DNA of 64,000 nt from an uncultured Prevotellaceae bacterium (GTDB lineage: Bacteria; Bacteroidota; Bacteroidia; Bacteroidales; Bacteroidaceae), in contig CACZTJ010000008.1 of assembly GCA_902784065.1 (NCBI GenBank), positions 31,761 through 95,760 on the forward strand, in the 5' to 3' direction. Below are positions 26,949 to 34,713 of the stretch, one piece after another. The position numbers and the translations under genes are program-made. Every line of letters starts with the position of its first letter. Position 1 is the first letter of the stretch. The notes beneath the pieces were generated by a model. The model ran no database searches. It had not been told where the DNA came from and was given only the letters and a program-made list of their open reading frames with translations.

Positions 26949-27005
26949 GATAAAAAGCGCTCGGCGACGCAAGGAGACGCTTGCTACCGCAGGGACGCAA
27001 GAACA
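26949..27005 (+). repeat. 57-bp perfect repeat, copy 1
   Basis: Starts GATAAAAAGCGCTCGGCGAC and ends GGGACGCAAGAACA. The exact reverse complement occupies 31113-31169. It runs into the left arm of the neighbouring TIR element. GC-rich, unlike the flanking AT-rich spacers. Confidence 0.9.
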
Positions 27006-27072
27006 AAAGAACATATTTTTTTCAGCTCTCCATGGTGCGCAACCTTTTTTGTTCTTATGTTCTTATGTCTAA
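26990..27072. mobile_element. TIR repeat element A (about 83 bp) between menC and menE
   Basis: The left arm ends CAAGAACAAAAGAACATA (to 27014), and the right arm GTTCTTATGTTCTTATGTC (27051-27069) is its near reverse complement. They enclose a core with CAGCTCTCCATGGTGCGC. Related elements lie at 29451-29530 and 37597-37678. The outer part of the left arm is replaced by the 57-bp repeat. It carries no open frame of its own. The right arm encodes the last residues of MenC (LDIRT). Confidence 0.75.
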
Positions 27073-28095
27073 AAATAATTTATCACCACGAATTTCGAGG
27101 GGCATGGGGATATTATCAGTGAAGAGCTGGCCAGTGCCGAGGCCTTGCGGCATCGTGATATGAGGACCATAGACATCGGAGGCAAACTGAGCGATGGCGT
27201 TCAGACCGATGTTACTCTCCAGGGCGGAGGTGATCCAGGAACCGATGCCCTGCGCCTTGGCTGCCTCAATCCACTCCCGACAACCCTGCATGCCACCATG
27301 AAGCGAGGGTTTGAGGATGATGTAACGGGGTTTGATGATGTTCAGCATGTGACCTTTCATCTCAGGGTCGTTCACACCGATGAGTTCTTCGTCGAGGGCG
27401 ATGGGCAGGGGTGACTCCCGACAGAGCTCGGCCATATAGGCCCACTGTCCCTGTTTGATGGGCTGCTCGATCGAATGGATGGCATATTGCGAGAGGAGCT
27501 CCAGTTTATAGAGGGCCTCCTCATAGGCGAAGGCACCGTTGGCATCGAGGCGCAGCTCTACCTCATGGAAAGAGAAACGATCGCGGATGCGCTTCACGAG
27601 ATCCAGCTCCTGCTCGAAGTCGATGGCACCGATCTTGAGTTTCACGCAACGGAAGCCTTTCTCCAGCTTCTCTTCCAACCGCTGCAGCATCTCGTCGTAA
27701 CGTCCCATCCACACGAGTCCGTTGATGGGGATGCCCTCCTCGCCACGACTGAAGGGGGTATCGAAAAGAAGACTTCTTCCATCTTCCTTCTTACAGGTCA
27801 CATCCAGCACAGCGGTCTCCAGACCGAACAGCATGGAGGGATAGTCACGCATGGCGTCATAGTCGATCTCACCAGTCTGACAGAACGCCTCACAGAACTG
27901 ACGAAGCTTGGCCTCGTATGTCTCGTCGGGCAGTGCATCGCAACTGAGGTCGGGCAAGGGGGCACATTCGCCAACACCCTCGCGCTCACCGTCTGACAGA
28001 CAGATCAACCAGATCTTCCGTTCCGTATAAACCCCACGCGACGTCCCCGCCGGCTGCTTAAAATGCAGTGTTTTCTTTTCTAGACAAAAGAACAT
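27055..28095 (-). CDS. menC: o-Succinylbenzoate synthase
   Basis: Dehydrates SHCHC to o-succinylbenzoate; enolase superfamily. The 346 residues show the family's lysine pair and metal ligands: GFRCVKLKIGAIDFEQELD (KxK near 155), LRLDANGAFAYEEAL (Asp ligand), HSIEQPIKQGQW (Glu ligand), IALDEELIGV (Asp) and YIILKPSLHGGMQG (Lys). Both ends come from repeats: the ATG and MFFCLEKK derive from a TIR copy, and the C-terminal FLDIRT from element A. TLHFKQPAGTSRGVYTERK shortly after the start is the normal N-terminus, so the true start may be this repeat-derived ATG. Confidence 0.93.
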   Translation of the reverse strand: MFFCLEKKTLHFKQPAGTSRGVYTERKIWLICLSDGEREGVGECAPLPDLSCDALPDETYEAKLRQFCEAFCQTGEIDYDAMRDYPSMLFGLETAVLDVTCKKEDGRSLLFDTPFSRGEEGIPINGLVWMGRYDEMLQRLEEKLEKGFRCVKLKIGAIDFEQELDLVKRIRDRFSFHEVELRLDANGAFAYEEALYKLELLSQYAIHSIEQPIKQGQWAYMAELCRESPLPIALDEELIGVNDPEMKGHMLNIIKPRYIILKPSLHGGMQGCREWIEAAKAQGIGSWITSALESNIGLNAIAQFASDVYGPHITMPQGLGTGQLFTDNIPMPLEIRGDKLFLDIRT

Positions 28096-28200
28096 AATAG
28101 TTATTTTTTAGACAGAAGAACAAAAGAACATAATAGTTATTTTTTAGACAGAAGAACAAAAGAACATAATAGTTATTTTTTAGACAGAAGAACAAAAGAA
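28093..28200. repeat. Three tandem 36-bp units containing the TIR sequence
   Basis: Units start at 28093, 28129 and 28165. Each reads CATAATAGTTATTTTTTAGA followed by CAGAAGAACAAAAGAA. The second half of each is the 25-bp TIR of the neighbouring elements. There are no unique spacers, so this is not a CRISPR. Confidence 0.9.
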
Positions 28201-28580
28201 CATATTATTTATTATACTGACGAAACTTTCGTTTTATTTCTAATTTGGGTGCACCAAAATTAATCAATAATCCGTTATCGATATGAGTAGCAGATAGATA
28301 GTTAACTAATTCTATGATAACGCATTTCTCTACAAGCAGATCTGCTCTAAATTCTCCAACCACAGTGTCATCGTAATAAACATTAATTGGATATTCTGCA
28401 ATAGCATCTATCTGATGTTTCTTCAATTCTAATAGCAAAGCCTTTTGATATACAGACTCCAAGAATCCAACTCCCAAGACTAATCTTACTTCATAAGCAC
28501 ATTCTATAATAGTCTTTATCAACTTCTCTAAATCCATCTCTTTATAATTATAAAATATGTTCTTATGTTCTTATGTCTAA
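28180..28580. mobile_element. 401-bp cassette: GxxExxY gene between 25-bp inverted repeats
   Basis: The left repeat (28180-28204) begins TTAGACAGAAGAAC and ends AGAACATA. The right repeat (28556-28580) is its reverse complement at 23 of 25 positions. Between them is only the GxxExxY gene. The same repeats bound the three short elements of about 80 bp. I infer that this is, or was, the coding member of that repeat family; known GxxExxY genes have not been shown to move DNA. Confidence 0.6.
28205..28537 (-). CDS. GxxExxY protein (PD-(D/E)XK nuclease superfamily), nuclease core damaged
   Basis: A 110-residue protein of the GxxExxY family, named after the motif seen as GFLESVYQKALLLELKK near residue 24. 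VGEFRADLLVEKCVIIEL near residue 60 gives the Asp and Glu of a PD-(D/E)XK active site. In intact relatives the next residue is Lys, followed by about a dozen residues before QLxNYL. Here IIEL joins directly to VNYLSATHIDNG, so the catalytic Lys and its surroundings are deleted in frame. The C-terminal LLINFGAPKLEIKRKF is normal. It interrupts the men operon between menB and menC and is bracketed by inverted repeats. The role of the family is unknown. Confidence 0.85.
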   Translation of the reverse strand: MDLEKLIKTIIECAYEVRLVLGVGFLESVYQKALLLELKKHQIDAIAEYPINVYYDDTVVGEFRADLLVEKCVIIELVNYLSATHIDNGLLINFGAPKLEIKRKFRQYNK

Positions 28581-28584
28581 AAGA

Positions 28585-29436
28585 TTATGGGAGTTTGGGA
28601 TATTTTTTGAAGTCGGGTTTGCGCTTTTCCAGGAAGGCCTTGCCACCCTCTTGGGCCTCGTCGAGGAAATAGTAGAGCATGGTACAGTCGCCAGCCAGTT
28701 CCTGGATGCCTGCCTGACCGTCGAGCTCGGCATTCAGTCCTGCCTTGATCATACGCAGGGCCAGGGGCGAACGCTCCATCATGATCTCTGCCCACTCCAC
28801 ACACTCGTCCTCCAGACGCTCGATGGGTACCACCTTGTTCACCATACCCATCTCCTCTGCCTCCTTCGCCGAATACTGACGACAGAGGAACCAGATCTCA
28901 CGCGCCTTCTTCTGACCTACGATACGGGCGAGATAAGAAGAGCCGAAGCCAGCATCGAAGCTACCCACCTTAGGACCCGTCTGTCCGAAGATCGCATTCT
29001 CAGAGGCGATGGTGAGGTCGCAGACAAGGTGGAGCACATGACCGCCACCGATGGCATAGCCATTCACCATCGCGATCACAGGTTTTGGCAAGCGGCGGAT
29101 CTGCATCTGCACATCGAGCACACTGAGACGCGGCACCCCGTCTTCATCGACATAGCCGCCACGTCCCTTCACATGCATGTCACCACCTGAACAGAAGGCA
29201 TGCTTCACGTCGGCGAGCGTCTTCCCCTCCGGCACCTCAGACATCGCCCCGGTGAGGAGCACCACCGAGATGTCCTGCATCTCGCGACACATACTGAAGG
29301 CCTGCGACAGTTCCCAAGTGGTCTTGGGGGTGAAGGCATTACGGTAACGGGCACGATTAATGGTGATCTTGGCGATGCCATGATATTCTTCAAAAAGAAT
29401 CTCTTCAAACTTACGAATTTCTTTCCAGTCTCTCAT
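28585..29436 (-). CDS. menB: 1,4-Dihydroxy-2-naphthoyl-CoA synthase
   Basis: Closes the second ring of the naphthoquinone from o-succinylbenzoyl-CoA; crotonase fold. From the ATG at 29436 ([13 protein letters not shown]) the 283 residues include [58 protein letters not shown] (oxyanion hole) and [20 protein letters not shown], a MenB signature. An upstream in-frame ATG at 29466 adds ten residues ([10 protein letters not shown]) that come from TIR element B. The stop codon lies 4 bp from the right repeat of the GxxExxY cassette. Confidence 0.96.
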   Translation of the reverse strand: MRDWKEIRKFEEILFEEYHGIAKITINRARYRNAFTPKTTWELSQAFSMCREMQDISVVLLTGAMSEVPEGKTLADVKHAFCSGGDMHVKGRGGYVDEDGVPRLSVLDVQMQIRRLPKPVIAMVNGYAIGGGHVLHLVCDLTIASENAIFGQTGPKVGSFDAGFGSSYLARIVGQKKAREIWFLCRQYSAKEAEEMGMVNKVVPIERLEDECVEWAEIMMERSPLALRMIKAGLNAELDGQAGIQELAGDCTMLYYFLDEAQEGGKAFLEKRKPDFKKYPKLP

Positions 29437-29450
29437 TTTTTCTTTTCTTT

Positions 29451-29530
29451 TTTGACAGAAGAACATAAGGACATATTTTTAAGCTCTCCATGATGCACAC
29501 CTTATTATGTTCTTTTGTTCTTATGTCTAA
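29451..29530. mobile_element. TIR repeat element B (80 bp) between menD and menB
   Basis: The left arm 29451-29475 (TTTGACAGAAGAACATAAGG then ACATA) pairs with the right arm 29506-29530 at 21 of 25 positions. The core holds AAGCTCTCCATGATGCACAC, close to element A. An extra partial right arm follows at 29539-29562 and encodes the C-terminal LDIRTKDHN of MenD. Confidence 0.8.
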
Positions 29531-29531
29531 A

Positions 29532-31100
29532 TTAATTATGATCTTTTGTTCTTATGTCTAAAATAAATTTATAGTACTCGCGGTAGACGGCCTCATCGGT
29601 GGTGGGATCGGTGAAGACCTCCAGGAGCACAGGGCGGTCGCTCTCTATATTTAATAAGGTGTCGATGCCGTCATGAAGCTGTGACAGGTCGGAGGCCGAG
29701 AGATACACCACATCGTTCTGCCGACAGATCCCCTCCGCACTGGTGTGATGCGAGGCGGCGACAAAGGCATCACGGGCAGGACTCTTCTCCAGACCCGGTA
29801 ACATGTTGAAGATACCACCGCACCCGTTGTTGAGCAAGAGGATACGCAGGTTACCCCGCAGGTTCCGATTCCACAAGGCGTTCTGATCATAGAAGAAACT
29901 CAGGTCGCCGATGACACAGAAGACACGATCGTCGGTGACCACCGAGAAGCCCGCTGCCGTAGAGAGCGAGCCTTCGATGCCGTTCACCCCCCTATTACAC
30001 CACACGGGATGCTTGGCAAAGCTGTTGGCCAGTCGGATGGCGGTGCTGTTGGCATAGTGCACCTGGGCCTCACCGACATGACGCTCGAAATACTTCACGG
30101 CAGCCATCTGGGAATAGGCCGGCTCGTAACTGTCAGCCTGTTGACGGATACGGATGAGCAGCTCATTCCATTGCTGTATGAAAGGATGGGACTCCATCAC
30201 CGTCATCAACAGGATATGATCAGCCACCGCCTCCCCATCACCCTGAAACACGTGGGTGAGGTTCATGAACGTATCATTGATCTCACCAGCGGCATTCACC
30301 GTCCACGTCTCCTTGGCTTTGCGCAGGAAACGCTTAAGCCGTTTGCTCACGATGGAGCCACCGGTATAGAGCACGAAGTCGGGCACATAAGCCTCATCAT
30401 CACCCACAACACTCACCGCCTCGTCGAGAAGCGGGTTCATCGGCTGTCCGCTGATCAGCATCGGACGCTTGGCTTGTAGGAACATCCGCGTGATATGACT
30501 CAAGGCAGCCGGCGAGAGGTCGGCAGCGGCAAACTCGATCTTCCGCTCCTCCGGCAATGCCGGCACACTGTAATCAAAGAGAGGTTCGGTGATGGGCACG
30601 TTGATATGCACAGGACCACGCCCACCCTGCAGGGCTGCCACCAGCGCCTCGTTTACCTGGCGGTTACAATACCAGCGCTCATCCTCATCGTGGGGTTCAG
30701 GCAGCGAGACGGCTTTCCGCACAAATCGTCCCAAGGCATCCGGCTGGGGCATCGTCTGACCATCAAGCTGATCGATCCAGGCGGCCGGACGATCGGCGGA
30801 GATCACCACCAAGGGGATATGCTGGTAATAGGCTTCCGCCACCGCCGGGGCGACATTCAACAGGGCCGTACCACTGGTGACGCACACCACCACGGGTGCT
30901 TTAGTGGCCTGCGACATCCCTAAGGCATAAAAGCCCGCCGAGCGCTCGTCGGTAACCGGATAGCACGCGATATCTGGACACGCATTGAGATTATGCACAA
31001 TGGGTGAATTACGACTACCCGGACAAACGACTGCATGGCGCACTCCATGAGCCACGAGCAGCGACGTAAGTATATTGACATTCCCCTTATTACTATACAT
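29532..31100 (-). CDS. menD: SEPHCHC synthase (menaquinone biosynthesis)
   Basis: Thiamine-diphosphate enzyme that adds the succinic semialdehyde carbanion from 2-oxoglutarate to isochorismate. The 522 residues include VVCPGSRNSPIVHNL near 20, PVTDERSAGFYALGMSQATK with the ThDP Glu near 50, VVVISADRPAAWIDQLDGQT near 100, VWCNRGVNGIEGSLSTAAGF near 390 and VIGDLSFFYDQNAL (GD...N ThDP-metal motif) near 420. The C-terminal LDIRTKDHN is read from a repeat copy and is probably an added tail. It lies between menF and menB. Confidence 0.95.
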   Translation of the reverse strand: MYSNKGNVNILTSLLVAHGVRHAVVCPGSRNSPIVHNLNACPDIACYPVTDERSAGFYALGMSQATKAPVVVCVTSGTALLNVAPAVAEAYYQHIPLVVISADRPAAWIDQLDGQTMPQPDALGRFVRKAVSLPEPHDEDERWYCNRQVNEALVAALQGGRGPVHINVPITEPLFDYSVPALPEERKIEFAAADLSPAALSHITRMFLQAKRPMLISGQPMNPLLDEAVSVVGDDEAYVPDFVLYTGGSIVSKRLKRFLRKAKETWTVNAAGEINDTFMNLTHVFQGDGEAVADHILLMTVMESHPFIQQWNELLIRIRQQADSYEPAYSQMAAVKYFERHVGEAQVHYANSTAIRLANSFAKHPVWCNRGVNGIEGSLSTAAGFSVVTDDRVFCVIGDLSFFYDQNALWNRNLRGNLRILLLNNGCGGIFNMLPGLEKSPARDAFVAASHHTSAEGICRQNDVVYLSASDLSQLHDGIDTLLNIESDRPVLLEVFTDPTTDEAVYREYYKFILDIRTKDHN

Positions 31101-31109
31101 CTTTTGTCC

Positions 31110-32234
31110 TTATGTTCTTGCGTCCCTGCGGTAGCAAGCGTCTCCTTGCGTCGCCGAGCGCTTTTTATCTAAAATTCTTCTCATTGTACCTAATTTGGCC
31201 TCCGTCTCCTGCCACTCCTGCTCCTCCACACTATCCTTCAGCAGACCGCCACCAGCAAAGAGATGACACACCCCCTGCTCGATGTTCATGCAACGCAGGG
31301 AGACATAGAGGGAAGTCTGTTCCTGAGGATCAAGCATCCCCATGAAACCGCTATAGTAGCGACGGGGCGTATGCTCATGACGGACGATAAAGTCGAAGGC
31401 GCTCTTCTTGGGCAGACCGCAGACGGCCGGCGTGGGATGAAGCGACTGTAGGAGGTCGCCGATATGGGCATTGTCGGGCAAGGTGAAACTGAAGTCACTG
31501 CGCAGATGCACCAGGTTAGCGGCCCGCACGGTAGATGGTCCTTCCTCGCTGAAGTCGCTGGCATACTGTTCCAGACACTCTGCGATATAAGTCGCCACCA
31601 AGCGCTGTTCCTTCAGATTCTTGGTGGTCCATGTGATGGGCACATCCTTCAGGGGGGCATCATATCTCAACTGCTCACCCTCCAGCTTCATCGTACCTGC
31701 CAGAGCGACGGTCTGCCACGCCGTACCTTCACCTTTGAGCAGGATCTCTGGGGTGGCCGTCAGCCAACAGCCGCTCTTCGCCGTCCACACCAGGGCAATA
31801 AACAATCGGGGATAGAGCGCACAGGCCTGCAGGAAGAAGTCCAAAGGCTTCCGGTCATCCTGCGGCTGCTCATCCACACAACGTGCCAGCACGATCTTCT
31901 TGAAGGTGTCCAACTCCAACTGCGAATGCTCGTTAGCAAAGTCGATGGCGTAGTGCATACGACTGGCGCCCGTCATACCGATGCCATTGGTGACAGGGAT
32001 CTCGGGCGACAAGTCAGAAAGGGCTGACAGCGACAGCTGTTCCTTCCTGTCAGGCCGTATCAGCAGGATGGGCTGGTCAGGCTTCACCTCAAAGGGGGCG
32101 ATCACAAACCCGCTCCTGTTGTTGAGATCGGCACAAGAGAGCAGTTCCACTGGTGTTCCTTCCTCCTGGACGACCAGTGTCACCTCGTCAGAATAAGGCT
32201 GACGAAAGATGGCTATTCCTGATATATCCGACAT
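31110..32234 (-). CDS. menF: Isochorismate synthase with repeat-encoded C-terminus
   Basis: Converts chorismate to isochorismate, the first menaquinone step. The 374 residues show the chorismate-binding domain: FKKIVLARC near 130, WLTATPEILLKGEGTAWQTV, ALAGTMKLEGEQ, RSDFSFTLPDNAHIGDLLQS, LHPTPAVCGLPKK and RRYYSGFMGMLDPQEQTSLY. The natural end is near TMRRIL. After that, about 20 residues (DKKRSATQGDACYRRDART) are encoded by the 57-bp repeat and the adjoining TIR sequence. The start overlaps the menI stop by one base. Confidence 0.94.
   Translation of the reverse strand: MSDISGIAIFRQPYSDEVTLVVQEEGTPVELLSCADLNNRSGFVIAPFEVKPDQPILLIRPDRKEQLSLSALSDLSPEIPVTNGIGMTGASRMHYAIDFANEHSQLELDTFKKIVLARCVDEQPQDDRKPLDFFLQACALYPRLFIALVWTAKSGCWLTATPEILLKGEGTAWQTVALAGTMKLEGEQLRYDAPLKDVPITWTTKNLKEQRLVATYIAECLEQYASDFSEEGPSTVRAANLVHLRSDFSFTLPDNAHIGDLLQSLHPTPAVCGLPKKSAFDFIVRHEHTPRRYYSGFMGMLDPQEQTSLYVSLRCMNIEQGVCHLFAGGGLLKDSVEEQEWQETEAKLGTMRRILDKKRSATQGDACYRRDART
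31113..31169 (-). repeat. 57-bp perfect repeat, copy 2 (inverted)
   Basis: Exact reverse complement of 26949-27005. It lies inside the 3' end of menF and is followed by a TIR-like stretch that runs to the menD start. With copy 1 it brackets menC, the GxxExxY cassette, menB and menD (about 4.1 kb). Confidence 0.9.
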
Positions 32235-32647
32235 TACCGTTTGGGATTGATGACATAATTGGTGACCCGCACATTCGAGATCAGATCACCATTGGTGTTC
32301 CTGATATCCACATTCCACACATGGAGCGTCGTGCCCTGATGCAAGAGCTTCGCGAAGGCGGTCACGGTGTCGCCCTCAGACACGGCCTGCACATGACTGC
32401 CACTGACCTCGATGCCCACACAGGCGCAACCGGGACAGAGGGAACAGGAACCCACACCGGCCACATTCTCTGCCAGCGCCAGTGAGGCACCGCCACTCAG
32501 GAAGCCGAAGGGCTGGCGATTGCGCTCATCTACTTTCATACGTGCCATACAAGTATCGACCTCGGGCGTGGAGACAAACTCCATCCCGAGGGCGGTACTT
32601 AAATTCGGCTTCTCATTGATTATTTCTTTAATTCTTTCTACGTCCAC
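32234..32647 (-). CDS. menI: Hotdog-fold thioesterase, probable 1,4-dihydroxy-2-naphthoyl-CoA hydrolase
   Basis: A 137-residue PaaI/YdiI-type hotdog thioesterase. Family landmarks are RNRQPFGFLSGGASLALAEN (helix with the catalytic acid), then GIEVSGSHVQAVSEGDTVTA and LHVWNVDIRNTNGDLISNVR. Its place as first gene of the men operon, overlapping menF by one base, argues that it hydrolyses DHNA-CoA before prenylation by MenA, which is not in this window. The Cys-rich CSLCPGCACVG stretch is unusual. The specific substrate is inferred from context. Confidence 0.82.
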   Translation of the reverse strand: MDVERIKEIINEKPNLSTALGMEFVSTPEVDTCMARMKVDERNRQPFGFLSGGASLALAENVAGVGSCSLCPGCACVGIEVSGSHVQAVSEGDTVTAFAKLLHQGTTLHVWNVDIRNTNGDLISNVRVTNYVINPKR

Positions 32648-32655
32648 TTTTTTAT

Positions 32656-32680
32656 TATGTTCTTTTGTTCTTCTGTCTAA
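32656..32680. repeat. Single right-arm TIR copy upstream of menI
   Basis: A 25-base copy (TATGTTCTTTTGTTCTTCTG then TCTAA) between menI and the first ROK gene, with no partner arm next to it. Confidence 0.8.
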
Positions 32681-32683
32681 GAA

Positions 32684-33664
32684 CTATTTAAACAGCGAGT
32701 ATTCTGGAACGCTCCATGCCAGGGCACTGGCACCCAGCACATCACGCTCACGGTCATTCAACTTCGAGCAAAGGATCTTCACCCTCCCACGGAGGTTGCC
32801 AAACACATGTGCCTCGAACGTGTCGTACAGCGGATCCAAAAGCCACTTGCCGGCATGCGAGACACCACCCGTCAGGATGATCGCCTCAGGATCGACGATC
32901 GAAGCATAGTTAGCGACACCCAGTCCCAGGTAATAGCCTGTACGGCGATAGACCTCGATAGCCATCTCATCCCCCTGATCACAACTCTCTGCGATGGTAC
33001 GGGGCGACAGTTTCTCCAGGTTGCGCATCAGTGAGGGTGCATCGCTCTCAGCCATCAGTTCATGAGCCGTCTGAATAATACCATTGGCACCGACATAGGC
33101 CTCAAGACAACCTTCGTGCCCACAGCCGCACTTACGGCCTTTATCGACAATACAGGTATGTCCGAACTCACCAGCGAAGCCCAGATGACCGCAATGCTCG
33201 TTTCCTTTCGAGAAAAAGCAGCTGCCAATACCGACACCCAGACTGAGAATGATAAAGTTCTTCATACCATGGGCACTGCCAAAGGTGTATTCACCTAGGG
33301 CGGTGATATGTGCATCGTTGGCGAGGGCCACCGCCAGTCCCATCCGGTCGCGCAGCATCGCTGCCAGCGGGACGATCCCCTTCCAAGGCAAGTTGGCCGC
33401 ATTCTCAATACAGCCGGAAACAGAGCTGGCACTGGGACAGCTGACACCGATGGAACGGATGGTCTCATAACCGCCGTTAGCCTCTACGAGCATGACGATC
33501 TTCTCACTGATAGCCGTCACGAAATTGTTGACATCAGGATAGTCTTGTGTAGGAAAGAAATCCTCTGCAAGGATGTTTCCACGCACATCAACGATGGCAT
33601 AGGTCGTACGTTCGTTACTGATATCCACTCCTACGACTTTCGATTTGATATTGTACTCTTCCAT
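32684..33664 (-). CDS. ROK-family sugar kinase, paralogue 1
   Basis: A 326-residue ROK protein without an N-terminal HTH, so a kinase rather than a repressor. SKVVGVDISNERTTYAIVDV is the ATP-binding phosphate-1 motif. LANDAHITALGE near residue 110 holds the catalytic Asp. HTCIVDKGRKCGCGHEGCLE is the ROK zinc site. EAIILTGGVSHAGKWLLDPL is the adenosine motif. Family substrates are glucose, fructose, N-acetylglucosamine or mannosamine; which one cannot be told. It is the third gene of a tandem trio that all end in EYSLFK. The menI-menE operon follows after a TIR copy. Confidence 0.9.
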   Translation of the reverse strand: MEEYNIKSKVVGVDISNERTTYAIVDVRGNILAEDFFPTQDYPDVNNFVTAISEKIVMLVEANGGYETIRSIGVSCPSASSVSGCIENAANLPWKGIVPLAAMLRDRMGLAVALANDAHITALGEYTFGSAHGMKNFIILSLGVGIGSCFFSKGNEHCGHLGFAGEFGHTCIVDKGRKCGCGHEGCLEAYVGANGIIQTAHELMAESDAPSLMRNLEKLSPRTIAESCDQGDEMAIEVYRRTGYYLGLGVANYASIVDPEAIILTGGVSHAGKWLLDPLYDTFEAHVFGNLRGRVKILCSKLNDRERDVLGASALAWSVPEYSLFK

Positions 33665-33699
33665 TTTTATATATGTAGCTTTTAGTTATCTGTATCAAA

Positions 33700-34704
33700 T
33701 TATTTAAACAGGGAGTATTCCTTCACATCCCAGGCTAAGGCACTGGCACCCAGCACATCGCGCTCACCCTCTTTCAGGATGGAGACAAGAATACGTGTCT
33801 TATTTCGGATATTACGGAACACATGTTCGTCGAACGCCTGGCGCATCGGTTTCAGCAGCCACTTGCCACCGGCCGTCATGTCACCCGTGAGGATGATCGC
33901 CTCTGGATTCACAATCGAAGCATAATTAGCCATTCCGAGACCGAGCATCTCACCGACCCTGCGGAAAGCCTCAATAGCCACCTGGTCACCCTTGTCGCAA
34001 CAGTTGACGATCCCTCCGATCGTCAGTTCCTGAAGACTGCTGAGCATCGTCGGTTCCTTGGCTTCCGCCATCAGCTCCTTAACGGTTCTGATCAGTCCTT
34101 TCTCCGAGCAGTAGGTCTCCAGACAGCCGCGCTTGCCACAGCCGCACTCACGCCCGTTGATCTCCACACAGGTATGTCCGATCTCACCGGCAAAGCCGTC
34201 ATTGCCCAGATGGGGCTGTCCGTTGGAGAAGAAGCAGCTGCCAAGACCACCGTGACTGATGGTCACCACCACAAAGTCTTTCATGCCATGGGCACTGCCG
34301 TAGGTCTTCTCACCCAGGGCCGTGATATGCGCATCGTTGGCCACCGCCACCGCGAGTCCCATCCGGTCGCGCAGCATCGCAGCCAGAGGGATGACGCCCT
34401 TCCAGGGCAGGTTGGCCGCATTCTCAATGCAGCCGGAGACAGAGCTGGCACTGGGAGCACTGACGCCAATCGAACGCACACTCTCATACCCCCCATTCTC
34501 CTCTAACAGTGCAAAGATATTCTCACTCAAGGCTGTCACATAGTCATTCACATCAGGATAATCCGAAGTTGCAAAATGATCCTGTGCCACAATCTCGCCC
34601 CTGATATCTACCAGAGCGATGGTGGTTCTCTCGATACGGATGTCAATTCCGACGACACGGGTTTTGATCTGATCAACAGACTCTACGGCTTCAACATTTT
34701 CCAT
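33700..34704 (-). CDS. ROK-family sugar kinase, paralogue 2
   Basis: A 334-residue ROK kinase, the middle of the trio. TRVVGIDIRIERTTIALVDI (phosphate site), VANDAHITALGEKTYGSAHG with the catalytic Asp, HTCVEINGRECGCGKRGCLE (zinc site) and EAIILTGDMTAGGKWLLKPM are all present. It lacks an HTH domain. It starts 9 bp after paralogue 3 and ends 35 bp before paralogue 1. It appears catalytically intact. The tandem arrangement with shared EYSLFK ends points to local duplication. Confidence 0.9.
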   Translation of the reverse strand: MENVEAVESVDQIKTRVVGIDIRIERTTIALVDIRGEIVAQDHFATSDYPDVNDYVTALSENIFALLEENGGYESVRSIGVSAPSASSVSGCIENAANLPWKGVIPLAAMLRDRMGLAVAVANDAHITALGEKTYGSAHGMKDFVVVTISHGGLGSCFFSNGQPHLGNDGFAGEIGHTCVEINGRECGCGKRGCLETYCSEKGLIRTVKELMAEAKEPTMLSSLQELTIGGIVNCCDKGDQVAIEAFRRVGEMLGLGMANYASIVNPEAIILTGDMTAGGKWLLKPMRQAFDEHVFRNIRNKTRILVSILKEGERDVLGASALAWDVKEYSLFK

Positions 34705-34713
34705 ACTTACAGA

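Noticed and set aside
28093-28200. 36-bp direct repeats as a CRISPR array
   Set aside because: The units are contiguous with no variable spacers, and no cas genes are present; they are copies of the TIR sequence.
31110-31170. Frameshift at the end of menF
   Set aside because: The odd C-terminus is explained by read-in to the perfect 57-bp repeat, not by loss of frame within the conserved domain.
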